Source: Microstegium vimineum
Lineage: Eukaryota > Streptophyta > Magnoliopsida > Poales > Poaceae
Direction: 5' to 3'
Assembly (NCBI GenBank): GCA_022036555.1
Contig: CM039120.1
Span: 29,971,716-30,035,715, forward strand
DNA: 64,000 nt
Shown here: piece by piece, positions 42,601 to 53,789 of the stretch
Position numbering within the stretch: the first letter of the stretch is position 1
Layout: every line of letters begins with the position of its first letter
Translations under genes and position numbers: made by a program
Notes under the pieces: model-generated
The model's input: the letters and a program-made list of their open reading frames with translations, nothing else
Database searches by the model: none
Told to the model about the DNA's origin: nothing

Positions 42601-43194
42601 ACACACCTATACCACAAATAAGCCTGAACTCAGCCATGGGATTCAGGCTCTCTTTGTGCATTCAATCCTAAATGTTGTCTGCACTATGCGCCTTACCTTC
42701 AAGTACCATAAATTGGCATGGTGTTCCTCATGATGCTAAAATAATTTTACAATTCCTCATAACTGTCTCCATTTTTAGGTGCTTTGCGTCTAAGGATTCC
42801 AGTGTTTACCTATTAACGACTGTTTCTTCTATTGTACATCTTTGATGAACACTACGGTCACATGAGGATACATTTTAATCCCTTTGAACCGAGAAGAGTT
42901 CTGTTTGTAAATCAAAGGTAAATGGTTTGGTTCCCCTGTTTCCTTTTTTGCCATTTCCTACTCTTTGCAATAATGAAAAACTATAGTAATATATTTGCTT
43001 ATGCACATAATATGCTGCTGCCATGTACCCCTGCTATTAATTGGTTCTTATTTGTAAAGCACTTTACATATTTCTCTCCAAGAGTTTTGTAGATTGTGAA
43101 CCAAAATACTATATAGTAGTATAAAGCTATTTGTAACATGCAGTTTTACCTGTATATCTTTCATGTATAAACCTCAACATACTCATTTGCGCTT
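39699..43194. other. GC-rich flank, then long AT-rich intron-like sequence
   Basis: 39699-40130 is GC-rich with pyrimidine-rich leader-like sequence. From 40200 the sequence is AT-rich, with CTTGCTGCAG and TGGTGCAG acceptor-like words, and looks like introns of an untranslated or lost gene. No protein is recognisable in any frame. A tandem duplication lies at 40316-40566. Confidence 0.35.
40316..40566. repeat. tandem duplication with unit of about 115 bases (step 136)
   Basis: The unit running from ATGTTTTCTCAC(T/C)AATGCTT through GTGCAGCTGATAGG to TCATGATCTTGAAAGG occurs at about 40316-40430 and 40452-40566, with few mismatches. Confidence 0.8.
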
Positions 43195-43222
43195 GCGCGC
43201 GGGGGCGCGCCCTATGTACTAG
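43195..43222 (+). mobile_element. Helitron-type 3' terminus
   Basis: A GC stem-loop (GCGCGC, loop GGGG, GCGCGC at 43195-43210) is followed after 8 bases by CTAG (43219-43222) and then T. This is the canonical Helitron 3' end, inserted before a T. The 5' TC end was not identified, so the length of any element to the left is unknown. Confidence 0.5.
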
Positions 43223-43791
43223 TGCTTCTATATGAAACACGTACAGCTGAAGTGTGGGGCTCATGAAAACTGAGTGCGTTGATTTGACCGCCAATCTAAC
43301 AACCGAGTGTTAGGTCCTTGTAAAGCGCACGCATATAGTAGTATATATAGACAGGCTCCAAACAACCGATGAGTTAGTGGTAGACGACAGCCCGATTATA
43401 TTTCTCTAAGCTGCACCGTACCGGCTCAAACAGACATACACCTAGCTAGCTTTGATGGCTTGATGCCGCAACGAATGACGATGATGACTCAGACGGGGGC
43501 ACATCTATCATTGTCGTTTAAATTTGCCTCCCCAAACAAACGTCAAGATTCTGAAAACTCGAAAAGCTTATTAAACAAGAAAAGACCAAAAAAACGAAGA
43601 ACTTGAACAGATAGAAGAGCTTGGAGCCAGCCTTGGACGTGACCGGCCACCGGATTGGCAGCTGCCTATGTAGATCGCTCCAACGTCTTTTCTCCTCGCC
43701 GGACGCGTCTACACAGCGACCCGCCAACCTTCTTCTCGTTCGTTCATCGCCATTTTCAATTCCCGGCCATACTACGCTACAGTGAGAGTGC

Positions 43792-43798
43792 TATATAA
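43792..43798 (+). promoter_or_regulatory. TATA box of the arabinogalactan protein gene
   Basis: CTATATAAGC at 43791-43800 lies about 100 bases before the start codon. Transcription would be expected to start about 30 bases downstream, near 43825. Confidence 0.65.
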
Positions 43799-43894
43799 GC
43801 ACAGCACACTGCAGCTCCCTGCCTTCCATCCCCGGCCGGCCTCTCATTCCAATCTACCACGAGCGCGGCCGGTCTGTCTTTGTGGTCGGCAATA

Positions 43895-44257
43895 ATGGCA
43901 AGAAGCCGGCCGGCCATCCTCCTCTCCCTGGCCCTCGCCATGGCCGCCGTGGCGGCACTGGCACCGGCGCCGGTGGCCGCGACCAAATGCAACATAACCA
44001 AGGTTCTGGCACCCTACAAGGACTACTCCAAGTTCAACGAGATGCTGTCCAAGACGCGGCTGGCGTACGACATCAACCGGCGGCAGACTATCACCGTGCT
44101 GGCCGTCGACAACTCCGCCATGTCGGTGCTCGACCACTACTCGCTGCAGACGATCCGGCACATCCTGTCGCTGCACGTCCTCGTCGACTACTACAGCGAC
44201 AAGAAGCTCGCCCACGGTGCCACCGCCTCCTCCTCCATGTTCCATGTTCCATGTTCC

Positions 44258-44291
<34 letters not shown>

Positions 44292-47200
44292 TAGTTGAAT
44301 GTTCGTGCGTTGCTACGGGATAACTTATTTGTATTAAAACGACATAGATCGCACGATAATATAACAATATTCTCCATGAGAGTAGGCATCATTGATTTGT
44401 GTAAACATGACATATGTCGATTGTTGACATTAGAATCAAATATGTACAAATGGTTTTCCAGTATGCATGTAGTGTCTATACATCATCTCCATGTAGAGCC
44501 CGATAAAATACATTAAAATACCTAGAAATAATAACAAGTATAGCGTTACACAAATAATATTTATAGCATCGTGCCCGTGCTTTGCTACGGGATAACAAAA
44601 CTTTTATACTAAGAACGCATATATCATACCATAATATAACATTATTGTAAAATTAAATATATACGTTAAAATGATATTTTTTTTAAAAAAAATAAGTACA
44701 TGATATTAATATAGTCGCGAATAGCACATAGTCTTAGTTTTGTTTCTTTTAGTTGTAGGAGATAGGAGATATTAGTTGTTCGGTTTTAGGAGTGCGCGAG
44801 ATTTATTTTTTTTGCCTCCGCCAAATCAACCAATATTCATTTATCAATAATAATTTACATTCGTTTTGTTATTTGAAATACATCTCTCTCTGTACAATAT
44901 AATAACCCAAACATAATTAATAGGATTCACCTGTTTTGACATAATTTTGAACAAATAAACACAAGTTAGCAACGCACGGGTAATTCTTATAGTATATTTA
45001 AGTTTTGTTATTACATTAGTTGTTTAGTGCAAGAAGGTCTTTGCTGAGTGTCCGGCCCATGGCCCTCGGCAAAGAAACAAAAAAAAAACTCACCTCTTTG
45101 GGCCTGACCTGGAAAAAGGACCCAAGGCCCATCTCTCCAGAACCCTATCCTCACTCTGTCACCCACTCACCCACACGCCTGCTCTCATGCCGCAGCCGCC
45201 ACGCCTGCTGCCGGAGCGCCGCCGCCCCGCCTGGTGCGGCCCCGAGCCTCCCTCCCGGTGCGGCCCCACCCGCCCCGGCCCCGCTCCTCAGTGGCGGACC
45301 GCGCCTCCCCGCTCCTCGGCAGCGGCCTGCGTCGCCCCCCGCTGCCGAGCCCCCGGCCAGCCAGTAGGGAGAAGGGAGTTCCCGTGGCCACGAGGTGAGG
45401 AAACCCTAGCGACCGACCATGGCGCTGCTCCCGCGCACCGCGCGGCTGGCCCTCCTCTCCACTCCGTGGGCCTACTCCGCCGCTGCCGCCACGGGCACCT
45501 CGGGCATCCGCCTCTCGATCGACGGCGCCGACGAGGTCGACCCGGACCTCAACCTCGTCAAGGGCCGCGGCGGGTCGCTGCTGCAGGAGAAGATGGTCGA
45601 GGGCGCCGGGGAGCGGTTCGTCGTCATCGTCGACGAGTCCAAGCTCGTCCCCCGGCTCTGGTGCACGGGCGCCGTCCCCGTCGAGGTCGTCCCCTTCGGC
45701 GCGCCCCACACGCTGGCGCTCATCCGCGAGCTGTTCGACGGAGTGCCCGGCTTCCACGCGAGGCTCAGGACCGTCCCCGCCGCCGCCGCCAAGGGGGACA
45801 ACACTAACGCGCTGCCTTTCCGAACCGACATGCTAGCTGCGATATGCCACTGCAATAGTTGCTGCTGAGTATATCCTCAGATGGGTTAGTATCTACCCTT
45901 CTTTCATATTTTGGCTTCATTTTTTAGATCAATAAATTTAGTTGGGTAGTCCATTTGTTGGAGGAATATGCTTGCTTAGTAATGTTTGTGACTCGAGTGG
46001 AACTTGGTGTGGACTCTGACAGCTAATGCTTCTTATGAACTTGAGCTATATCGAATCAGTCTTTCAAATCTATTGATCAGTGAATAGACGATACACAACC
46101 CCAAAAAGTTCAAGTCATGTATGTACATATCTTTTACACCTTTTACAGGAAGCTAGCCTTCCTGTACAAGGTGTCACAGACTCAGGGAAAATCCTTGTCA
46201 AAAGTTTTGTCCTAAACTCTGAGCACACATGAATTACTTCAGTCAAATTTAAGTTAAATTTCTTTTTCCATGGTCTCTTTTCCTTGAGCTGGTTTTCACA
46301 CATGGAAAAAAGAAAGTACAGTTATAAATGCAAATAATGTGTTACAGAACAATCCTTGGAAATAAAAATAAGATATTCTTATTTCTAAAATGGTATTGAC
46401 ATATAAGAAAATACTTCCATTGTGATTTCTCAATAGCAGGCAGTAACAAAAAAATTGCAAAAGAAAGATCAAATTATTATAAACATTGGTGGCTAGCTGC
46501 CTAGGAGCCTTTCCTCTAATGAAATAGCTAGAAGTTTGCTTAGTTATGGACAGGCATGACTTCTGTCACACAAGTAAAGAACCACCTTTCAAATATATTA
46601 AAAAAAACCTGCAACACAGGAAAAGTATTTTCAATCAATGAAATGATCAGAAGACCCTCGTGAGCAAGAGTGAATTTTTAGTAACTTACTCTGGTAACCA
46701 CATAGGCCTACCAGTTTGATGATGTACTGTAGTGTAATCCTCTATTGAAGACAGCAATGATCTTTACTTTATGTCCATGTGTAGCCCTAACGAACATATT
46801 CCTGATAGATACAACTGCCAATACATAGCTCCTATTGCTCTCTGAAACTTTTGCAGGTATGCCTAATGACACACCATATACTTCTCTTAGTAAATTTAGA
46901 AGCCATCATCAGTCATTTACCTGTACAAAACTCCATTGTCATTCTCTCTTTTTTTGTTTCTTTGTTTGGTTGCATTAATATCTTGTACTCCAAAATCCCC
47001 TTTAATACCAACTGGAAAAAGAATTACTGGTTCATACACAAAAGTCGGGTTGGCAGAATTATAGCAATGGTATAATAAACCGAGTACATTGCTAGATGAA
47101 TTTTTGCATTCTAGCAGTGTGAGCCAAAACGAAGGTCAACAACATTGTGATTAATGGAAAAAGTAGAAGAAATATCACTAACTTCAGTCTGGTAATACTG

Positions 47201-50200
47201 TTGTTCATGAAAAAACATAAGAAATAACAATGGTTCATACAGGAGTAGCAAAGCCACATACCAGACCAGAAACTTGTGAAGGCCAATGAGAACTTGTAAG
47301 CTATTGTCTTGTAGGACATGCTAATGCTATGGTTTTTTGACTTTTGTCGAAACCTATTACATTCCAAAATAATACTGTAAGTTGTCTGCATGTCGTGTCG
47401 AACCAAAGATTGCTCAGACCAATCATAAATTTCTTCGATTTGCATATGCAATTTCTGGACCTGAAACACAGTAAATCTAGATAGTCAAAACAGGGCTCAA
47501 GCAAGCAGTACACACTACACAGCAAAATGATGCAAAAAGATTCACAAATCATTTGGTCGCAGGAAGATGCACGGAAATCTCCATAGTCCAGTCAAACAAG
47601 TAATAAAAAAGAAAACACATGTAAATGGAGATTGCTGGACGCCTGGACCGGACGGTGGTTGCGGCGGCGGCGACAACGCTCAGAGATCCGAGCGTCGCCT
47701 TAGGGGCAGGCCGTAGCGAAGAAGGGTCGCACAGCGGCAAAGGTGAGAGGTGATCTCCTGGTGTGTGGCAGCGGCCCGAAGGACCGATGGCCTGGCGGCG
47801 ACGGCGGCGCGTCCGACTTTCCTGCGGTGTCGTCGGCGTCCTGGGCATCGCAGCCGGGCGTCGTAGGGCGGGGAGGAGGAGCGGCGCGTGCGCAGCTGGG
47901 AGGAGGACTTGAGATGGCCTGGCGGTGATTTTTGCGGGGGCAGCGGGAGTACGCACGGCGCCGGGGCAGTGGGAGGAGCGCGTTGATAATGGCCTTGATT
48001 GGTTGTTTCCATCTAGAGTACGCACGAATTTCTTAGTCTGTTTTCTTCCCTTTTTCTGTTTTCTTTCCTTTTTCTTTGTCGAGGGAGCGGTAGGGAGGAG
48101 AGCCCGCGGGATCTCTTTTTTTCTTTCCTTTTTATTTTTTTCTTTCCTTTTACTTTTTTTTCCTTTTTCTTCGCCGACGCGCGGTTTCGCACGGCCCCGA
48201 CGCCTTGCGAGGCGAAAAAAATGCCGCACCACTTCACCTGGCCTCTTTGTGTTTTTTAGTTATATATATATATATATATATATACCATATATATATATGC
48301 TATTCTACACCTGGACCAATCCAACTAATCAAACGGCCCACCCGCCCGCGCAGCCGACCTGGTGTCCTTGCGCTCGACGCCACGCGATGCGCCCGCGGCC
48401 CAACCCCGCACTGGCTCGCTTTGCTTTTTTTTTTGTCCATCTGCGATGCACGGCTGCACCACATGCAACCGGCTCGGGGATCGCTTTGTTTTTTTTGTGC
48501 TGCGCCGCGCCGTGCACCTGGCGCGCCCGACCGGCCGGCTCGCTCTGAACCCCGTCGCCTGTCCCGCGTGCCTGGCCCCTCCCGAGCACCTGGGATCCCC
48601 GCGCCCACGCAGATGCAACTATTGGTCCCAAGTGGCTTAATTGGACTGCACCCCTCCCCATGTGCCTGCTTCTGCTTTTGCGTAGGAGACAGACATGCGA
48701 CGGATGTTGGATGCACCTGCTGCACTACTCTCCATCACGTGTGCTGCTTATAACTTATTACAAGTACTAAGTGCACAGTAAATCCAGTATGTTTGGTATT
48801 CAATATTTTGGTCAGTGTCTTCAAAGTATACCTTCACTTATCAGTATTTTTGAGTAATTCGTTAGTATTTCACCAATATCACAAGTATTTTGTCGGTATC
48901 TAAAGTATCTTTTATCCTACAACCCATCTATATATTTAGTAGTTCTTAGTATCGTTAAGTATTTTGTCAGCAGTTTGGTACATCCACTACTATAACTTCC
49001 TAGTACTACCTTAAGTATTTGTCAGTATATCGTCAAGTAGTAGCGCTTGGTACAACCGATACTATAACTTCAGTAGTTACTAATACATTTAAGTAGTCGT
49101 CAGTATCTTAAAGTATTATGTCAATATCATTAAATATTTTGTCACTGTCTTAGTACACCCGGTAATACAACACCAGTAGTTGCTTGCTAGTATCGTTAAG
49201 TAGTAGTTAGTATATTCAAGTATTTTATCATTATTTTTAAGTATTTTGTCAGTATTTCTTTATCGGTATATTTTTTAAACTGTGTTTGGAAGAGGTTTCT
49301 CATTATCTTTAAGTAGCATGTTAGTATCATTTTTAAGTGTTTTTATCTATAGCATCCCGTATCATCTAGTCTAGTATAATAATCCCGGCAGTCAGTAGCA
49401 TTGATGAGCGAGACATGAACCATCAGTCATTCAGTAACTGAAGTTGAAGATGAATTCCTTTAGACAAGAGCAGAGATTACTACTACTATACGTATATAAA
49501 CGAATGTTTCCATCTTTATTGGTGTCTCCATAATTTTGTAACAATATCTACCAAAGCAGCAACCTAAGCCCAACAAGATCGTCACCGTCGCCATCAATTC
49601 ATCATAGAACAAGAGGTGAACAGTAGGGGAATTAGATTTGGTTTTACCGCACAAGTGCATTAGGAGTAGCAGCAGCATGCAAGTACAAGAGTATTAGGAG
49701 AGTAAGGCCTAGCTTGCGTGTGCAGGCTGTGCCGCTAGCACGAGCTCCGGCGCCATCCCGTCCTGGTCTGACCGCGAGCACTGGTCCTGCCCTGGGCGTG
49801 CTTCTGCGTCGAGCTGGTCGGAGGTGTTGGGGCGGACGCGAGGGTGCCGGGGAAGGCGACGCTGTGGGCGCCAGGCTGGTGGTGGCGCCGATGTGATCGG
49901 GGCAGATCACGGCGGCGGGCCAGGCGGGGCGTGCAGGTGAGGGCGACGCTGCTGGATGGGCCACGCCGTCGCTGGTTGGTTCTGTACCCACGAATCGGGC
50001 GGCGCCGCTGCTGAGCAATCCCGTGCCTGCGGATTGGGTGCGCCCGCCGCCTGGGCTTGGTGTCGGTATTTGGGAGGGCGAGCGTCGCCGGTGTGCCGGG
50101 TGAGGGAAGGACCGCCGTCGGTTGCAGGAAGATATTGTGGCTCGCGATAGAATAGGATGGGGGCGATTAATTAAGGCCGATGCTAGTCGAGTCGCGACAG

Positions 50201-50568
50201 GGTGGTACCGGGTGCGAGTCGGTGATTGTGTTGGTGGAGCCATACGAGTTGGGCTGATTGAGTCATGGTGTAGAAGAATAGCGCTGACGTATATATATAT
50301 TATTAATCTATATATTCTATTGAAGACTGTGCATGGGTTAATTAGCGTTGTGCATGGGTTAATTAGCGCTGTACATGGATTAATTAATTATTAATCACCC
50401 ATCCAAGACTTGATAAAAAACTCTAGATAATTTGACTAGCTAGGAACAAAACTAGAATTCTATCCTTTTCAAAACATATCCTTAGACAAATTATATTATT
50501 AGCATAATTAATCTATATATTCTATTCTAAATTATATTTTTTCTAAAAAATACATAGATTTTGCTATG

Positions 50569-50634
<66 letters not shown>

Positions 50635-53031
50635 CTAGATACTCCCTCTGTCCGGTCGTTTAACTTTTTCAACCTTAAGTTTGACCACTCGTCTTATTCA
50701 TTTTTTGTGCAAAATATCATTTTTTTTTGTTGTGGCTTGCTTATTTAATAAATGATATTCAAGAATGACTTAAAATTTAACTATATTTGCACAAATTTTT
50801 TGAATAAGACGAGTTGTTAAACTTGTGGTAAAAAAAGTCAGACAAATTATAATTCGAAACAGTACACAATAAACACAATATATCTAACAAAATCAAAACT
50901 TCTTATAATTTGAATGGAGTGAGTACTAATTAATATTTAGTCACTATAGTTTTCCACCACAAGAAAAAAAATAATTGTTCTTATTTGGCATCTTATAGAT
51001 GTACCTTAGATTTGGTGTCCCCAATTCCCGCTAACTTAATGTGCTGTCCGTAAGACTAACAACTTTTCCCTACTGTTTTTTAAGTTGCCAATAGTTATAT
51101 TTGTCTAAATATCTACTCCCTCCATCTCAAATTATAAGACATTCCAAGAATCTTGGAGAGTCAAACCATCTCAAATTTGACCAATAATTATAGAAAAAAT
51201 TATAAAGATTTATGACATCAAGTAGACATACTATGAAAATATAATTAATAAAGAATCTAATGATATTTAGTTAGCATCATAAATGTTATTTGTATTGTCA
51301 TATAAGTTTCGTCAAACTTGAGATATTTTTGACTCTCTAAGATTCTTGAGATTTTCTTATAACTTGGGATGGAGGGAGTACCATTTAACATTGATTAGTT
51401 TGTGGGGAATCATATTATATTGTTGGCACTATTTGTTAGAGTTGTTGGGAATAAAAAGATACAAACTATTATTCTGGAGAAGTTATTGCTGGTCTGTAAA
51501 AAAATACCAAAGTGTGTACTAAAACTATGAACCACCTGCAAATTAATAACCCTGAGCAAACATTTAGTTTTCTGAATTAATTAAAGAAGGACATGTAGCA
51601 CAGCTTGTACAGTAATCCGGCCGGTCTCTGATGATGATTGAACAAGCTGGGTTCCCGATTATTGCTTGTGTAAAGCTAGGTTTTGAGATCGAAGGAGATT
51701 GATCATTGAAACCTCCAATTTTTCAGACTTCATTAATTGGGAGCTCCTTTATGATAAAGCAATATATGACATGCATGCATAATATATTGTTGTGGAAGCT
51801 CTATCATGCATGTACTCCAGTGAGAAAATCCGCATGCAGTTAGTTGCCATGTCATCATCATTGATTAAAAGGGCACAACGAACGAACGTACGCCCAGTCA
51901 GACACACGGTTGGTAGGCTAGGCTAGGCTTGGAATTTCATGCACCCAGTTGCTGTCAACTTTATAGCAAACTTATTTCCTATATATTCCTTCCTTCTCTA
52001 TACTATACATTAATTTAGTGCATGATTGATTTTCCCGAACCACCTCATAATTCACCGTGCATGACACGCACTGTGACGACGACTGTGTGTGTGTGGGACG
52101 TACTACGGTTGCCTCCACGTACGACGTACGCCATGAATATACTACTACTACTACTATATTTATATTTATACTACAGGCCACCGGGTCTGCGTCCGGCATG
52201 TCGGGGTACGTGAACATCACCCGCAAGGACGGCAAGGTGAGCTTCGTGACGGAGGATGGCGACGACACCGCGAAGCCGTCCCGTTACGTAAAGTCCGTGA
52301 AGGAGATCCCCTACGACATCGCCGTGCTCCAGGTGAGCTCCATCATCTCGTCCGCCGAGGCGGAGGCGCCCGTGCCGCCCCCGGCGCCCGTGGACCTGGT
52401 GGAGCTCCTCTCCAAGAGATACTGCAAGTCGTTCGCGTCCCTGTTGTCCGCCAACGCCGACGTGTTCCGCGCCGTGAACGAGACCAAGGACAACGGGCTC
52501 ACGCTCTTCTGCCCCGTCGACTCGGCCGTCGCGGCGTTCGCGCCCACGTACAAGAACCTGACGGCCAAGGCCAAGACGGCCATCCTCCTCTACCACGCCG
52601 TGCCGGACTACTTCTCGCTGCAGCTGCTCAAGTCCAACAACGGCATGGTCACCACGCTCGCCACCGCCAGCGAGAAGAAGATGGACTACAGCTACGACGT
52701 CAAGAACAGAGGTGAGACGGTCACGCTACAGACCAGGGTCGTCACGTCCAGCGTCACCGCCACCGTCGGCGACATGGAGCCGTTCGCCGTCTACGCTGTG
52801 ACCAAGTTCCTCCAGCCCAAGGAGCTATTCAAGGTCGTCGAGGCGCTCGCGCCCGCGCCGGAGCCGTCCAAGAAGAAGAAGAAGGCCGCCGGTCACGGCG
52901 GAGGTGACGACCAAGACGATTCCTCGGACGATTCCACGGCCGATGCTGAAAAGGGCGACGCGGCACCGGCTCTGCTCGCGCGATGGGTGGCCGGCGCCAC
53001 GGTCGTAGCTGCATATGCGTTGATGGGCTAA
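43895..53031 (+). CDS. fasciclin-like arabinogalactan protein, two exons (43895-44245, 52177-53031)
   Basis: The predicted 401-residue protein joins exon 1 (ATG in AATAATGGC) to exon 2 after a TACTACAG acceptor. Residues 1-29 form a signal peptide. Two FAS1 domains follow (about 31-175 and 189-335), with H1-like motifs TITVLAVDNSAM and LTLFCPVDSAV. Ala-Pro linkers (EAEAPVPPPAPV, ALAPAPEP) are likely arabinogalactan attachment sites. A Lys-rich and acidic stretch and a hydrophobic C-terminus (from about 379) fit a GPI anchor. It should sit on the outer plasma membrane or wall and act in adhesion or wall assembly (family role). The donor region is unusual: four copies of TCCATGT precede an AT repeat, and only the GT at 44246 keeps the frame. 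A few residues also seem to be missing after DKKL compared with relatives. Confidence 0.85.
44234..44290 (+). repeat. TCCATGT x4 followed by an AT microsatellite at the exon 1 boundary
   Basis: Four perfect 7-base units run 44234-44261, then about 15 AT units reach 44290. The array overlaps the end of the coding exon and the putative splice donor. Confidence 0.95.
44291..44461 (-). mobile_element. Helitron-like terminal sequence in the intron
   Basis: On the minus strand the sequence ends with CCCGTAGCAACGCACGAA, a decayed short stem-loop, then CATTCAACTAG followed by T. This matches a Helitron 3' end. The 170 bases inside it are repeated at 53790-53968. Related words GCCCGTGCTTTGCTACGGG (44576) and TAGCAACGCACGGG (44968, opposite orientation) lie nearby. 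An alternative reading is an inverted-repeat element spanning about 44288-44996. Confidence 0.5.
44462..45418. other. intron sequence: AT-rich, then GC-rich leader
   Basis: It holds the further Helitron-like end words noted above, and at 45036-45065 a CTTTGCTGAGTGTCC and CCCTCGGCAAAG pair of CACTA type. From 45170 GC-rich sequence leads into the isomerase fragment. Confidence 0.4.
45419..45868 (+). pseudogene. ribose-5-phosphate isomerase A fragment (149-codon chimeric open frame)
   Basis: An uninterrupted frame from ATG 45419 to TGA 45868 contains LSIDGADEVDPDLNLVKGRG, then LLQEKMVEGA, FVVIVDESKLV and AVPVEVVPFG. These match the substrate-binding core of RpiA, which interconverts ribose 5-phosphate and ribulose 5-phosphate in the pentose phosphate and Calvin cycles. 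The N-terminal third, with its phosphate-binding loop, is replaced by unrelated sequence. The GLGGSGLAMP segment is changed to PRLWCTGAVP. The C-terminus is cut short at about half the normal length near 275 residues. It lies in the intron of the arabinogalactan gene, same strand. It is most likely a captured fragment, and activity is improbable. Confidence 0.8.
45869..47548. other. intron sequence, AT-rich, possible exon remnants
   Basis: No gene is secure. A minus-strand frame at 47469-47345 (QIEEIYDWSEQSLVRHDMQT) reads like a real exon, followed by a hydrophobic stretch. I do not recognise the protein. It may be another captured fragment. Confidence 0.3.
47549..48779. other. GC-rich blocks in the intron with an AT repeat between them
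   Basis: Blocks at 47640-47990 and 48300-48680 have leader-like composition and open frames in several phases without domains. An AT microsatellite lies at about 48260-48298. T-rich stretches between 48050 and 48170 code for Lys-rich runs on the other strand only because of composition. Confidence 0.4.
48780..49350. repeat. degenerate array of AAGTATTTTGTCAGTAT-like words
   Basis: Words close to TTAAGTATTTTGTCAGTATC recur at least 12 times in 570 bases with irregular spacing and many changes (for example CAAGTATTTTGTCGGTATC, TTAAGTATTTGTCAGTATA, TTAAGTAGTCGTCAGTATC). It behaves like an old minisatellite. I know no named family with this motif. Confidence 0.75.
49351..50280. other. GC-rich segment in the intron, no recognised protein
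   Basis: A 199-codon open frame on the minus strand (50243-49644) is Pro/Ser/Arg/Ala-rich, without domains. Its ends do not look like a transposon. It may be a captured first exon or simply compositional. Confidence 0.35.
50326..50388. repeat. three tandem copies of a 21-base unit
   Basis: Units around TGTGCATGGGTTAATTAGC occur three times in step 21. The third copy has changes (TGTACATGGATTAATTA). Confidence 0.85.
50570..50637. repeat. AT microsatellite
   Basis: About 30 AT units with one interruption near 50607, directly left of a Stowaway MITE. Confidence 0.9.
50642..50923. mobile_element. Stowaway-like MITE
   Basis: The left end CTCCCTCTGTCCGG and the right end TTGAATGGAGTGAG form imperfect inverted repeats, flanked by TA on each side. 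The inner arms also pair (GACTCGTCTTATTC-like words against GAATAAGACGAG). Confidence 0.75.
51116..51378. mobile_element. Stowaway MITE
   Basis: The 263-base element starts CTCCCTCCATCTCAAATTAT and ends ATAACTTGGGATGGAGGGAG, with TA on both sides (51114-51115 and 51379-51380). Further inner inverted words are present, such as AAGAATCTTGGAGAG. Confidence 0.88.
51379..52176 (+). other. 3' part of the intron
   Basis: AT-rich sequence without a recognised element. It ends in a pyrimidine/AT tract and the acceptor TACTACAG (to 52176), preceded by an ACT trinucleotide repeat at about 52140-52156. Confidence 0.5.
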
Positions 53032-53789
53032 ATAAACATCGTCTATCAGTCGTCACCACCTCAATTATATCCTATCCGGCCGGTCTTTTTTGATGTGATG
53101 ATCGTTTATTCTTTTTTCCTTCCTTTCTTTCTTTTCCTTTCAGTGATGAATTTGTTTTACTTATTATTAATTAACTAATATATGGTGATCGATCGGTTAA
53201 GCCGTACGTTAAGGTAAACTATAAGATCGAGTTTATTTGCTTAATTTGCTCTGCTCCCTGTACCGGTAGAAAAAAAATAGTCGAGCTGTTTATAGTGTGA
53301 TTTACAGTGTTTTTACTTTGAGAAAGGCTATACAATAACCGTGTATTTTAAGGGTTGGCAAAACACAAATTTTGTCTTTATTGTTTTATAGCAAAAAAGA
53401 TTGTTACTTGTGATTTATGATTTGTTACTTATGATGTTTTAGTTTTGATCACTTGGTTTGATATATATCAATGTAATTAATTTGTAATTTTTGGTTGAGG
53501 CTTGTTGGGTTCACCTCCCCTTCAATCCTCCTGCTTGGTCGTCTATTGTGATAACATTATTATAGCGCGGTTTATCTATCTAAATATTATTCTAGCGCAA
53601 CATCAATGCACCTAATTTATAATGATTGATGGGCAATGCTCAGAGTTCTCCATGTTCCAATATGCACACAATATGTTGATATTTTAACAAAGGGCTATCC
53701 ATCATTAATTTTTGTTTGTAAGACTTTCATGTAACGTAACCTAGATTACATATGTACGTGTACTATAGGAAACACTACTATATAAATGA
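53032..53789. other. 3' untranslated region and AT-rich spacer
   Basis: AATAAAC directly after the stop and AT-rich sequence fit a 3' UTR. No other gene or clear repeat is seen. Confidence 0.45.

Noticed and set aside
47549..48237. 227-codon Lys/Arg-rich frame on the minus strand
   Set aside because: The Lys-rich part is a translation of a T-rich low-complexity tract and the rest is GC-rich noise.
44234..52176. Treating the 7.9-kb interval as a transposon insertion into an intronless gene rather than an intron
   Set aside because: A TACTACAG acceptor exactly precedes the resumed frame and no target duplication flanks the interval, so an intron enlarged by insertions is the simpler reading. 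It is not fully excluded.
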